Part shown: one piece after another, positions 11,203-21,739 of the stretch
Layout of the letters: the number at the start of each line of letters is the position of its first letter
How positions within the stretch are numbered: position 1 is the stretch's first letter
NCBI GenBank assembly: GCA_002197995.1
Contig: NGZR01000008.1
Location: 372,001 to 436,000 of the forward strand
DNA from: Gaeumannomyces sp. JS-464
Lineage: Eukaryota; Ascomycota; Sordariomycetes; Magnaporthales; Magnaporthaceae
Direction of reading: 5' to 3'
Length of the DNA: 64,000 nt
Notes under the pieces: generated by a model
Told to the model about the DNA's origin: nothing
Databases searched by the model: none
What the model saw: the letters and a program-made list of their open reading frames with translations, nothing else
Made by a program: the position numbers and the translations under genes

Positions 11203-11757
11203 AAAATACCAGAAGGAAAGCGTTGTTCAAAAGTGACACGACAAATCTCGTCACTGGAGTTCGTTGGCGCGCGCATCTCGAGATCTAAGCAGCCCGTTTC
11301 TCGTGTTAGTCACCTCCCCGGCTGCTATCAGAGGGGATTAGGTGATTAGGCCCCCGGCTGCCAGGGAAAGTTTACCATAACCGCATCGTAAGATACTTTG
11401 GAGTACACGACAGAGCCTGCTCCCGGGTTCCTTGCTTGCCAATTTTCCATCAATGCTGGCTGAGGAACAAACCAATTCTAGAACCTTCAGCGCTATCAAA
11501 GTTTGATGGTACCCGGGCCGCAAGACGAACACAGTCGAACCGGGGTGGGAGCGCAAAACCCCACGAGACCTCACAGGTGGTCCCTCGGTCAGCACTTCGG
11601 GAACGCAAGGGGTAGACAAAGTCGGCGCCGAGGAAGGACGCAATCCCCAGAAATCCCACACGAGAAGTGGAATGCACAGGACCAGGTTTCGCCTGTAATA
11701 CTGTACGGACGTGATACAGAGGCCTGGCCCTCCGTCGTTGTACAAGCCTCAACAAAT
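11203..11757. other. Divergent intergenic region between P450 and reductase
   Basis: P450 remnant 1 reads left from 11202 and the reductase reads right from 11758, so this would be a shared promoter region of the former cluster. No gene or clear TATA box was found. Confidence 0.45.
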
Positions 11758-12880
11758 ATGCCAGGGCGGTCCCCAGCACCAGACCCCGACCTCTCGGATC
11801 GGTCCGTCCTGGAGTCAGGATCGATTGTGCTCGTAGCGGGCGTCTACGGTTTCATCGGAGCCCACGTCGCCATCGAGCTCCTCACGCGGGGCTACCACGT
11901 CCGTGGGACAGTGAGTAGCGAGCACAAGGCAGCCCCCGCCTGAGCGACATTCAGGTCGAAATCGAGCGGAAACAAGAAAGAGACGACGGCTTCCAAGGGC
12001 AGGTTCACTGGTCTGTCGCTCCCAGATTTCGATAATCCGGCAGCTGTAGCTGACTCGATCCGTGGCACTGATAGCGCCGTCCACGCCGCCAGCTCAACGA
12101 ACTGGCCCGCGGACCCCGACGCGGTATTGAAGCCTGCCGTGACGGCAACGACGCGCCCCCTCGAGGCAGCAGCCGCTGAGCAGTCCATAGTCCGGAGGTT
12201 CTTCATCATGTGGTCGTCCGTCGCGGCGTATTCGCCACGGCCTGGCGAGGCGTTTCGATGTCGGCGATTGGACATGGGACAACGATGCGCTCGATAAGAT
12301 ACGCGATTAAGGGGGCAGGAATGGGGCCAATGGCGCCGGCTCGGCTGGGAGTTCGGCCCAGAAGGGCACTCGGTCGTGGCTGACATGTGTGTATGTCGTC
12401 TACGCAGCAAGCAAGACGCTAGCCGAGCAGATGACGTGAGAATTCGTGCGCTAGCGGCAGCCGCCCTCGTCCCAAACCAAACACCACGTCCGGCGCCATG
12501 ATTCCCGGCGTGCAGGCGCGTGAGCAGGGGTCGACGGCCAGCGCAATACGGAGCATTGTATGGCGGGGTGAGGACTACTGCCTGCGCGCGTGCCCGGCGC
12601 AGCACCATGTCGACGCGGTGCCGTTCCGCTGGGCCGAGGCGCTGCCAATGATGCGAGAGATCTGCGAGTCTGAGGGCCCCAGCTTGGCACGCGATACCGA
12701 AGAGGGGTCGGCCGGGATGAAGGCGGGGGGGGGGGGGGGGGGGGAGGTGCCTCCGCCGGGCATCGCGGATGATGGGTTATGGGACCTGAGTAGGGCCCCC
12801 AACGCGCGCGCAGAGGAGATCCTCTGACGGATGGGACGAAATGGCTGGGTGCCGCTGCGCGAGTCGCGAAGGCGGAATCT
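11758..12880 (+). pseudogene. Extended short-chain reductase (aldehyde/flavonol reductase-like), broken
   Basis: The start at 11758 leads into the Rossmann fold: GSIVLVAGVYGFIGAHVAIELLTRGYHVRGT, with a GxxGFIG nucleotide-binding motif. A donor-like GTGAGT lies at 11911. The next recognisable block is FDNPAAVADSIRGTDSAVHAASSTNWPADPDAV, then EQSIVRRFFIMWSSVAAY (active-site Ser region), and at the end DLSRAPNARAEEIL followed in another frame by RMGRNGWVPLRES. These are the family's usual landmarks in order, but the central YxxxK region is not readable. The coding sequence is interrupted by a 20-base G run (12725-12744). The enzyme would reduce a carbonyl with NAD(P)H, in keeping with cluster membership. 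Confidence 0.7.
12725..12744. repeat. Homopolymer of 20 G
   Basis: Twenty uninterrupted G bases sit inside the C-terminal coding part of the reductase remnant. Length is probably unreliable in the assembly and could alone cause a frame error. Confidence 0.95.
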
Positions 12881-13491
12881 GTGTGCCAACCTGTGGGTCC
12901 GGAGGCGGCGTTCTTGTGCAGGTGGCCGCCTGCAAAGGCAAACCTAAAGTCCGCTACACGAGTCTCTCGACGAACTGCCGGCTGGAGATAGAAGTAAGAC
13001 CTTTGCACACATGTCGACAATGCAGACCGACCATCTTGGGGACCCAGAAAAGTCAATGGCCGGCTCCCGTCATCGAAAATGCCAACGGTTGGCAGACGCG
13101 GAAAGCATCGTGCCGCCCTCCTCGTGAAGACATTGACACAGTATTTGCCACAACAGCTAGTTCGGAGGGCGCGACACGCTTGACGGCCTCACCGTCGCAC
13201 CAAACAGCCATGGGCAAAGGGAAATCGGAGGCCCCAAGGAATACCAGGAAAGCAAAGCCACCACCGATGATGTTGGACATACCTGAAGTCGGAAGATGGA
13301 AGGGGATCGAGCAGCCTTCGAGCCAAAGTGAGGAGGGCGAGGAGAAGTCCGGTACTCAGGACGGTCTGCGGAATCAGAGGAAGGTTATCCGTCTTTTTCC
13401 AAGTCGCAGGTAACGCTGATCATGACAGCTCTTGGAGTGAGTACTGCGCGACCCGGCACCGACTGAGACGGCATTAGCAGGCACTGACCTC
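12881..13491. other. 5' region of the MFS gene, first exon not resolved
   Basis: A plus-strand frame (12841-13413) has a hydrophilic, charged end (about 13300-13400: PSSQSEEGEEKSG) that could be the cytosolic N-terminus of the exporter. No clear start codon could be chosen. Confidence 0.35.
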
Positions 13492-15082
13492 GACCAAAAG
13501 CTAGACATATTTCTCGTGGCCTTGGAGATGGTATGTTTCATCCATCACCCTCGACTGGAGAGCAAGCAACAACTGAGAAACCCCTGGCTAACGCCCACGC
13601 CGCATCCGTAGCCAATCACTACCACGGCACTGCCAACAATAGCGCGCGAACTACAGTCGACGCAGGGCTACGCCTGGGCTGGGGGGCGTATGCCCTGGTC
13701 TGGGCCGCTGTCGCGCCCATCTGGGGCGCACTTGCGCTCCACGCTGGCGCCAAGCCGACGATCCTGGCCTCCAGCGCGGCCTTCCTCGGCGGCTCGGCTC
13801 TGTGCGGCGCCGCGCTCAACATGCCCGCAATGCTCGCGGGTCGGGCCTTGCAGGGGTTTGGCGCCGGCGGCATCGCCACGCTCGTCAACGTCATCATCAG
13901 CGCCATGTTCCCCTTTAACCGTCGCAGCACGTATCTAGGCATCATCGCCATGGTATGGGGCGTGGCGTCGCTGCTGGGGCCCATCCTTGGAGGGGCTCTC
14001 GCGCGCAAAACGATGTGGCGCTGGTGCTTCTTCCTCAACCTGCCCCTTGGAGCATTGGCCATTATACTCCTGGTATTCTTCTTGAAGCTTCCAGGGGCCC
14101 GCCAACAAAGCGAGGTGGGTGGACTCTTGCGCCGCCACTCGCTCGACTGGGCGGGGATCCTGACCATCATCCCATCCACGACGTTGGTCTTGGCAGGGTT
14201 GGACCTCGGCGGCAGCGAACGGCCATGGACAGACGCGGTGGTGCTAGCGCCGCTTGGTCTTGGAGTGTGCGGCTGGATCGTCTTCGGGTTTGTCGAGACG
14301 CGGTGCGCCAAAGACCCCATCATTCCCGTGCGCGTTATCCTGCGTAGCCCGTCCAACGCGGCAAGCATGGCTCTATGCTTCGCGCAAAGCGCCTGTATGA
14401 TGGTAGGGCCATACTACCTGTCCGTCTACTTCCAGGTCGCGCTCGGGGCGCGCCCATTGACAGCCGGGCTGTACATGCTACCCAGTTTCGTGTGCGTGTC
14501 TCTGGCAGGCCCGCGGCGAGCGTGTGGCTAGCGAAAACGGGGCTCCTGCTGCCCCTAGTGTGGGCGGGCTCGACGACCATGGCGGTGGGGTTCGGGCTGT
14601 ACGTGGACCTTGGGCCAGAGCTGTCCCTAACGCGCATCATCGTGTTCCAGGCACTGGCGACGACAGGCGCCGGGCTCAACTTCCAGTCTGGTCTGGTGGC
14701 GCTGCAGGCGGGGGCGGACACGGTCGAGGAGGCGGCGGCGGCGACGGCAGCGTTTGGGTTCGTGCGTCAGCTGGCGGGGGCAATTGGCATCGTGTCGGCG
14801 GGAGCCATCTTCGAAGCCGAGACGAGGGTTGCGCCCGAGGCGACTCAGCTGGAGGCGGCACTGGGGCCGGCGAGGGCGGCCTTGTTCGCAGGCCTTAACG
14901 TGGTGGCCAACACCGACGCGGTGGCAGATCTCAAGCCGGAGCTGGGCGGCCTCGTGCGGTTGCAGGTGACGACGGGCATACGCATGATCTGGGTTGTATT
15001 CACTGCCGTTGCCGCGGTTGGTCTGGTGTCGACAAGTTTTATCAGGCCCTGGCGGTTGGGGAAAAAGCGACCTCTCGGCTAG
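13492..15082 (+). CDS. MFS multidrug/metabolite exporter (DHA2 type), one frameshift
   Basis: A major-facilitator drug:H+ antiporter of the 14-span DHA2 group, acting in the plasma or vacuolar membrane. The first span begins just before 13533 with LDIFLVALEM, the classic TM1 opening, followed by a donor-like GTATGT, so the true protein starts further upstream in an unresolved exon. The long frame to 14531 holds GAYALVWAAVAPIWG, GRALQGFGAGGIATLVNVII (motif C-like region), RWCFFLNLPLGALAIILLVFFLK and PYYLSVYFQVALGARPLTAGLYMLP. The frame then breaks at about 14507 by one missing C, and the remaining spans continue in the frame ending at 15082 (VGFGLYVDLG, GAGLNFQSGLVALQAG, FGFVRQLAGAIGIVSAGAIF). 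It would export the product of the neighbouring P450/reductase cluster. Such exporters often sit in secondary-metabolite clusters. Confidence 0.82.
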
Positions 15083-15655
15083 GTTGGGTGGGCACCTTCC
15101 GCCGGTGCACTGAAATCTGCCGGTGGGTCTCCTGGCCATATTCTCCACATCCCAAAGACAACCATTGAACCTCCCGTCCCCAAAAATCAACCGAGCCACA
15201 GACACCTTGATGGGAAATTGGATTCGCACATCGGGCAATAGGAAGACATCTACCGCTACACGCACGTCACACGTCAAATCACTTGATGATTTTTGTGCTA
15301 ACGATAATACTCATCACCTAACCGTACGACCGAGAATGCTCAAGTACAACCACCAGAACAAACGTGAAGGGGAAACCTTGACAGCACCTAGACCAACAAG
15401 AATTGATCACAGCTGTATCCCTTGCCATGCACTTGATACGACAGCCATACGAGCGGTGAAAAGTAGCGGCTCACTCATGCATCGCCAAAATAAAAGGGGG
15501 GTTCTGTTTTCTCCTTGAGCCTTGATTCAATTCCTTCCACCACGCCACAGGCTCACCGTCCTTCCGCCCCATTGCATTCACCAACTACCACAGCACACCA
15601 CCACGTAACTATAAGCCCTTGCGAAGCCCTAGTGTGACATCCACTGTCGGCTCAT
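15083..15655. other. Intergenic
   Basis: No gene is recognised here. A possible TATA-like element (ACTATAAG) near 15607 lies about 50 bases upstream of the next frame. Confidence 0.45.
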
Positions 15656-16300
15656 ATGAGATATAAGGTACCAGACGTACCCGTGCAAGCTCGCGCCGCG
15701 CCGGCAAGCCCACCAGCAACGGCCATGGCGTTCGAAGACAACTTGCCATCCAACCTGAAGCGCGCTGGGGGTGTTTACACCAGCATCAGCGTTTTAAAAT
15801 CCGAAGACGACAGAGGAGACGAATTCAACAAAGTCCCGCTTTTGACGTACAATGTCGAGGGGGATACCAGGGGACTCACCATCCAATGGGTCCAGAAACA
15901 TGCGGCGTCTCCCTGGACACCGGCCGAACTGATCAAGCATGAGTATGAGCTTGTGGCGCAGCAGAGCATCGAGAAGGTTCCTTGGATAAACTTTACAGGC
16001 GGAATAGTGAACAGAAGGTCCAAGCAGGCGGTCATGAACGCCGTCAGGTTATCCAATGCGCTACCAACTGGTCGCCACAGCTTTTACCCGGGCTGTGCCG
16101 GATGGACTCAGATCATGGATGACAACAGGCTTGTCTTGCTGGCGGAGAGGGCAGCTAACAAGCGTGTCCAAGGCATTGAAGTGGACGGCCGGGAGATGGA
16201 CAAACTTGTCTTCATGAGGCTGCACCAGCTTATTGCCATCTTCGAGTTTTCGGACAACCAATCCTCTGGGGAAGTTAGCAACGAAGCTTCGACAACTTAA
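15656..16300 (+). CDS. Unknown protein, paralogue of the YQTP-repeat protein's C-terminal domain
   Basis: An intact 214-codon frame without introns. The ATG at 15725 has a better context (gccATGg) and would give 191 residues starting MAFEDNLPSNL, so the upstream ATG at 15656 may be unused. The body aligns with the C-terminal domain encoded at 5414-6342 on the other strand: LTYNVEGDTRGLTIQW matches LDYEIQVGGGLIINLIW, WTPAELIKHEYELVAQQSIEKV matches VPTELIRAEYEYTSQLSIGTV, LPTGRHSFYPGCAGW matches APEGRHVFTPEEEGW, and NRLVLLAERAANKRVQGIEVDG matches NNLMALAEQVVGRPARSVEVEG. It lacks the acidic head and the YQTP repeats. No signal peptide or transmembrane span is seen. Function unknown. The two copies flank the P450/reductase/MFS stretch in inverted orientation. 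Confidence 0.75.
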   Translation: MRYKVPDVPVQARAAPASPPATAMAFEDNLPSNLKRAGGVYTSISVLKSEDDRGDEFNKVPLLTYNVEGDTRGLTIQWVQKHAASPWTPAELIKHEYELVAQQSIEKVPWINFTGGIVNRRSKQAVMNAVRLSNALPTGRHSFYPGCAGWTQIMDDNRLVLLAERAANKRVQGIEVDGREMDKLVFMRLHQLIAIFEFSDNQSSGEVSNEASTT

Positions 16301-16971
16301 CTTTTTATCCACTCGACTCTCCCCTCATTCTTAGCTCACGGACAAGCTCTTAGAAAAATCAGGTTGGTTGACTGGTTTCGCAATAAAACGAGGGGTCAAC
16401 GTTTGTCCATACAGTTATAAATAACCGCGCTAGCTTTCCAGACTTTGTAGCAGTTGAACATTTTAAAAATAGCCACCTCGCCAGATGCAGCACTTGCTCA
16501 GTTTATTTCTTCAGTTGATCGTTCTCCCTCCACGTGCAAGCAGTGTGTTTGCCACTAACCAGCATCCCCCTGTGTCCTGCAGTAGCGGTACAACACCGAG
16601 CACCGTAACAGGCAAGCTTGCGTGCTGATTAACTTGATTAATATTATTTCCAAGTGATATACTAACTCATGCCATTCAGTCCCTCGTCTCTTCACGAATC
16701 ACTCGCTCCTGTTAGTCGCTCCCCGTTTTTCGCCATACCAGTCTTATAATTTCCCCCGCACCCAACTGGCAACTTGATGTTACGCATTTATCCCCTGTCG
16801 CCAACTCGTATGGGCGTATGTAGTACCAGATCTGAGTAAATGTAACGCTGAATCACCGTACAAGATACGGCATCGGGGAGTATATATGGAGGTAGTTAGG
16901 AAAGCCTACCGCCATCTCTGCCATGGTTGTACCAACGACAGCAGGCTTAGACATCCAGGCGCCGAACCACC
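16301..16971. other. Intergenic with promoter of the kinase-like gene
   Basis: No coding signal is seen apart from short chance frames. Pyrimidine-rich tracts lie at about 16680-16760. Confidence 0.5.
16881..16888 (+). promoter_or_regulatory. Probable TATA box of the kinase-like gene
   Basis: TATATATG lies about 90 bases upstream of the ATG at 16972, a usual distance for filamentous fungi. Inferred from position only. Confidence 0.5.
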
Positions 16972-17928
16972 ATGGCGTCCTCTAACACGAATTCACAACA
17001 TGCTCAACCGGCTTTCCCACAAGGATATGTGGACCAGCTGCCGTCAGTCTTGACCGTGACAGCCAACATCGGGGTCAAACTCCCCACCGTCGGCATCGAA
17101 GCCTTGAACATATTCCACCGCATTTCCGATGTGGTCCCCGGTGCCTTCTACTGCCGCTGGGTCGGCGAGAACCCCATCGAGCCCCACGGGGAAGCCATAG
17201 CCCAGTCGCAGTACCTCGTCCGGTACGCCGAGGCCAGCCGGTACAACGCGTTCGGCGACAGGTTCAAGGCGCACTTCGAGGAAACGATCGACGAGGAGCT
17301 CCGGCAGCACTTCGCCATGCGCTTCAGCCACTACGTCATGCCGCGGCCCCTGGGGCTGGTCACAGTCTACAACCGGCCGCACCGCAGGCACCACGTGTGC
17401 GGCTACGTGGTCCGGGTGGACAACCCGACGCGGACGATGCAGCAGGAGCTGTGGCTCGCCGGCTCGCGCACCATCACGCTCGGGCGCGCCACAAAGGCCC
17501 TGTGGTGCCACCAGATGGCCGTCGCGGTGTGCCACGTCCGGGACCACGGCTTCCCCGACTTTGTGGCCAACAAGGGCTCCTTCATCGTCTCCAAGGGGGT
17601 CCACGTCCGGCTGCGCAACTGGTGGGAGAGGCCGACCTACCCCGCGGCCCTCCGGTCGGCGGAGGATCCGCACAAGGAAAAGCTCGCCGTCTTTCTCCTG
17701 GGGCGGGTCATGGAGGACATCCTCAAGGCGTATGGGCCCGAGTGGCGAGAGGCCGTGCGGCCCGACTGGGGAGAGAAGAAGGAGGAGCGAACGGCGTTTG
17801 TAGCACGCTGCGTTTCCCCGGATCTGAAGGAGCGGCCGAGCTTGCACGAGGTGCGTGACTTTTGGAACGGCCAGTCGTCTTGGCACCAGATTGATGAAGA
17901 GATTTCAGATGATGAAGAGACCTCCTAA
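16972..17928 (+). CDS. Divergent protein-kinase-like protein (probable pseudokinase)
   Basis: An intact intronless frame of 318 codons with a strong start context (accATGg) and strict third-position GC. No exact family is recognised, but the layout is that of a protein kinase. A helix-E-like segment HQMAVAVCHVRDHGF is followed by PDFVANKGSFIVSKGVHVRLRNWW where the catalytic loop and DFG would lie. Then come EKLAVFLLGRVMEDILKAYG (helix-F position) and VARCVSPDLKERPSLHEVRDFW, which is the C-terminal kinase motif of Cys plus RPS. The HRD Asp, the following Asn and the DFG Asp are not present (HGFPDF and LRNWW instead), and no Gly-rich loop is visible. It is therefore predicted to be catalytically inactive, with a binding or scaffold role. 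The tail is acidic (DEEISDDEETS). The kinase fold is inferred from motif spacing only. Confidence 0.7.
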   Translation: MASSNTNSQHAQPAFPQGYVDQLPSVLTVTANIGVKLPTVGIEALNIFHRISDVVPGAFYCRWVGENPIEPHGEAIAQSQYLVRYAEASRYNAFGDRFKAHFEETIDEELRQHFAMRFSHYVMPRPLGLVTVYNRPHRRHHVCGYVVRVDNPTRTMQQELWLAGSRTITLGRATKALWCHQMAVAVCHVRDHGFPDFVANKGSFIVSKGVHVRLRNWWERPTYPAALRSAEDPHKEKLAVFLLGRVMEDILKAYGPEWREAVRPDWGEKKEERTAFVARCVSPDLKERPSLHEVRDFWNGQSSWHQIDEEISDDEETS

Positions 17929-19798
17929 ATGGCGGTTGGGTCACGAAGAAGGCGGGTAGTTGCCTCAAGGGTGCCGGTGTGGAAAAGGGCAGGATGTTTC
18001 TAGCTCTAATGCGAGTGGCCTTTTTTTTTTTTTTTTTTTTTCTCGAAGCAATCAGATCGATGGCAAAATGTCGGCTCCATATTATTCTTGCTCTCTGCCA
18101 AAGGTCTTCAGGGCGCTCTCGCCATCGAGATAGTAGTGACAGGAAACACATGTGAAGCGAATTCTCGTCTCCTGTCGCTGGCTCGTGCTGCGCAACAGTA
18201 CAATATCATCACTCGTTCCGCTTCGTATCGAACCCAATTGGGCGCCTAGTCTGCCCAGCGTCTCCCGCTGTGGCCCCCAACCCGACGCGGCGAACGCGCT
18301 CTGGAAAACGATCAGGGTCTTGCCACTAGTGGGCTTCTGGCCTCCTGGTACACGGCCCCTTAGCCAAGGCTGCCACTTGCGCACCTACGCTTCGAAAGCG
18401 ACGACGCGAAGCTAGGGGTGAGAAAGTGAGGCGGCAACTCACCTTGCTTGTCCTCTCCTCGTCCGAGTCGAACCTCCACCAAAGGGAGATCCCTTTTGAC
18501 GCGTAGGTACGCCCTCTCAAGGACGGTCATGCCCTTTCCCAGCGCACGCGACCACAAGTCGACTGGCGCGCCCGTCTCGCCTCGCGAGGCACATCGCCCC
18601 AGTCGCGCGTCGGGTCGAAGTTACCAGCCCTCTTCCGGCCGCTGGGGCGCAAAGGTGACGCGCAAGGACTGAAGGCACGGCCAGGACGGGATGGTAGTAT
18701 TCTGTAGCTGCTCCCCGCTGCTCCCTGCCTCTTGCGTCGGGCGGAGGTGGCCAGATCGGCGGCTCGTCGAAGGCACCCGTTATCTCCAACCAGGAGAGCT
18801 GGCAGCTCGGCAGACTGGCAGGCAGGCTGGTGTCAAGCGGGTCAACAATGTCTGGCGGGCTCCATGGGCGAGGACCAGCGATACTCTCGGCGCAGGAACA
18901 ACCTGAGGTGCGTGGGGGTCGATGGGGGCTGCGGCCCTACTAATGCCTCCCCTCCAGCGTTGCATGTCCTCGCGGCACGGAAGGAGGCTGCCGTGGTTCG
19001 CATCTCCGTGCCAGGCCATCTCGGGCGGAGCGCTGGGATTTTCATCTTGCGCAGGCAGACACGCCAAAGCGGCTCGCCGCCGGGGAACCTTTAGAGACGG
19101 GCGAGCGGTGAAAAGACTGCTTCGTCGCCGCCGGGAGCCTGTCCTACAGTGCGGCAGCGTTCGGCCGGCGGTTTGCAGATGCGGGTACACCTAGTGCCTC
19201 CCTGTAGTGTTTGGGCGACACCAAGACGTTGAGGGCGGGTGGAGGCGTCCGTCGAGGTCGGACGGGGCAACTGGCAAGGCCTGGAAGAACTGCAGGGCAT
19301 ATCTGTCAAAGCCTCTGCCGGAGTCGACCGGCAGTGGTGGGCGAAGCGGGTGGCGAGGGGAGGATTTCGAGGCTGCCATGTCCTGGCCGCAACTACATCA
19401 ATACGGTGAGGTGCTCGAAGGTGCGTTGTCTGCAGCTCGCTAGTGGTGGTCGACGATCTCGGTTGGGGCGCGTCCAGGCCTCTGTTATTCCGGTGCCCTG
19501 TCCTGTTGACTGGAGAGTGAAAACAGTCGGGTGGGATTTTCTACCCGGCAGCTCATTCCCTCCTCCATTGTTTCAATGCTGGGAGCACGGGCTTGCATTT
19601 TGCTCCCGCTTTATCTTTCCTGCGCAAACATGAATCAGCAGCCACCCATCATTCCACATGGCACCTTTCTCGAATTCACCAATTCTTGGCATTGCGCTGT
19701 TAGTGCACACTGCCAAATTGCATACAAATCCTTAACACCCGCCAATTAGCGACCCAACACCAATAACCACGCCCGCCAACGGCGCTGGCGACGGCAAC
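17929..19798. other. Long stretch without recognised gene
   Basis: About 1.9 kb of GC-rich sequence with overlapping short frames on both strands and no recognisable domain, tRNA or intron pattern. It separates the kinase-like gene from the LINE. A 21-base T run lies at 18021-18041. Regulatory or noncoding-RNA content cannot be judged from sequence alone. Confidence 0.4.
18021..18041. repeat. Homopolymer of 21 T
   Basis: It lies about 90 bases downstream of the stop codon of the kinase-like gene. Read on the minus strand it is a poly(A) run. It could be a retroposed tail or a nucleosome-excluding tract, but no second hallmark supports either. Confidence 0.9.
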
Positions 19799-21448
19799 AT
19801 GCCGTTGCCAACAGCCCCCCCTTCGGCCAATAGGGTGGCGCGCGCCCTCCTCGTCGGCCCAACGGCCCGGAGGAACGCGTCGCTGCCACCCGGGCCCCCC
19901 CGCGCGTCAGCGCACCCGACCACGCCGTCCCCGTTGCGGAATTCGCAACACCCAACAGGGCCCGTTCAGGGCCAGGAAGGCACCCACGACGGCAGCACCG
20001 GCACAGGTGCCCCTTTCCTTTCTTTTCCCCTCCCTTCCCACCCCCGGCCTACGCGCCCACCCCTCGGGTCGGCTGCGGCGGCCGCGGAGGAAATTGTTGC
20101 GAGTTACAGCCGCAAGCAACAGCAAACGGCTTTAATTTGCACAACCCTCGCCCGCTTTATCGACGCCGGCATCGCTTCCCTCCCACTGGAGGCAATCCCC
20201 GAAGCCAACGGCTGGAAGGATTGTTTTATCGAATACGCCAAACAAGCCCTTTTCGGCCTGCCAACGCCGGCCCAAAGGGAAAGAAACCCCTACGGGCCCC
20301 GGAACCTTACGCGCCTAACCCGCAACGCCCGCCCCCGACCACTTACGCGGCGGCGGCCCGAACAGGGCTCCAGCAGCCCCAGCAACCCGCACAGGCTTTA
20401 AAAACCGTGCACCCCGGGAGCCCCGCCCTCCCGCCCGGCCCAAAGCCGATTTCCGGGTTTTTGTTAAAATCCCGGAGGAAAAACAGGCTTGGGCCAACCA
20501 ACAAACGGGCTTTAGTATTCGCAAAGCCCTTGCCGATAGCAGGGACCTGCCGTTTACGACAGCCGACGTCCCGGAAGCTTATCGAACCCCTACTGGGTTC
20601 GTGCTAAAAGCAAAAACGGCGGATATCCAAAGCCGGCTTTTGCAGCATCGATCCGAATTAGGCCGTTTATATAACGCCGAAAGGATCGAAAAGCCCGAAA
20701 TCTGGTTTAACTACGTGATTTCCGGATGCCCCACGTCCTTAACGAACGGCCTCGGACAAAGCGTCCCGGTATCGGAAAAGCTGGTCCGGGAGGAAGTCGA
20801 AGCCCAAACAGGGCTAAAGCCAGTAAGCGTTAAGCCCTCCGGGGCCGGCGCTAATTACCAAAGGCGTATATTATATTATATCCTTTTACACGCGCGTAAC
20901 CGGGTTTAGGCTTTGGGGGATTACGTTTTTTTACGCCGCGTACAACGACACCCGCCGGTTACGCAACATACCCCCGGCTGCCACGGCTTTCACGTGGCTC
21001 GCAACTGTGCCCGGGCCGATAGGTGCCTCCGGTGCGGGAAAGTAACGACGGCCGGCACGCATCGCCGTGCACGGCCCTTCCGCAATGCGCAAACTGTTCG
21101 GGCCCGTACCCAGCCGACCACCCGAACTGCCCTATAAAGCCTGTACGGGTAAACGGAGTGCTAAAGCATTTAACCCGTGGGGAAAAAGGCGCGGTTAGGA
21201 AATTAGGGGCACAAGCCTACCGGGCGGCGGTAAAAAGGTGGAAGCCGCCGCTGCCGCCGCCACCGCCGCGGCCGCCGCGGCCGCCACCGCCAACGCCCTT
21301 TGCAACCGCGGTTACTACGGACAATTCCGTTGTAACCGTTACCGCTAATGCCAATCCCGCGGCCGGTACCGGTAACGCCGCTGCTTCCGTTACCCCGCCG
21401 CCGCCGCCGTTCCTGCCGCTGCTGCCACCGCCGACGCTGCCGAGGTAA
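19799..21448 (+). pseudogene. LINE ORF1 (gag-like)
   Basis: A Pro/Ala-rich N-terminus leads to a helical RNA-binding core (EIVASYSRKQQQTALICTTLARFIDAGIASLPLEAIPEANGW, then DIQSRLLQHRSELGRLYNAERIEKPEIWFNYVISGCP). A zinc-knuckle region (RCLRCG, then QCANCSGPYPADHPNCPIK) follows. The product would bind element RNA. The reading frame changes at least three times (about 20400, 20600 and 20910) and one segment ends in TAG. The tail is a GCC/GCT triplet repeat coding Pro/Ala (21240-21440). Confidence 0.75.
21243..21297 (+). repeat. GCC/GCG triplet repeat in LINE ORF1
   Basis: Imperfect GCC/GCG/CCG triplets encode a Pro/Arg/Ala-rich stretch at the end of ORF1. Confidence 0.7.
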
Positions 21449-21739
21449 GCCCGGCAAATCCGCTGGCCCCCGAGGGCGCGGCCCGTACGGCCGGCAAAGG
21501 AAGGCACTGCCAAAAGGCTTAGGGTTAGTTTTAACAACCAATACGAAGTACTGGCGGATATGGAACTGGACCTCCCCGAGCCCGAAAGGGTATCGAAATA
21601 ACCGGAAACCCTTTAGGAAACCGACGGTACCGCCGGCCAACAACCTTAGGCCAAAGCCCCCAATACAAACGCCGCTTTTACGTATGCCAGCAGCCAACCG
21701 GATATAACAAACGCATGGCAATAAGGCCCGGCGCCCGGG

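Noticed and set aside
17044..17886. 280-codon minus-strand frame in the kinase-like gene
   Set aside because: Shadow of the GC3-biased plus-strand gene.
18021..18041. T run as a retroposed poly(A) tail
   Set aside because: No adjacent coding remnant on the minus strand and no target duplication were found.
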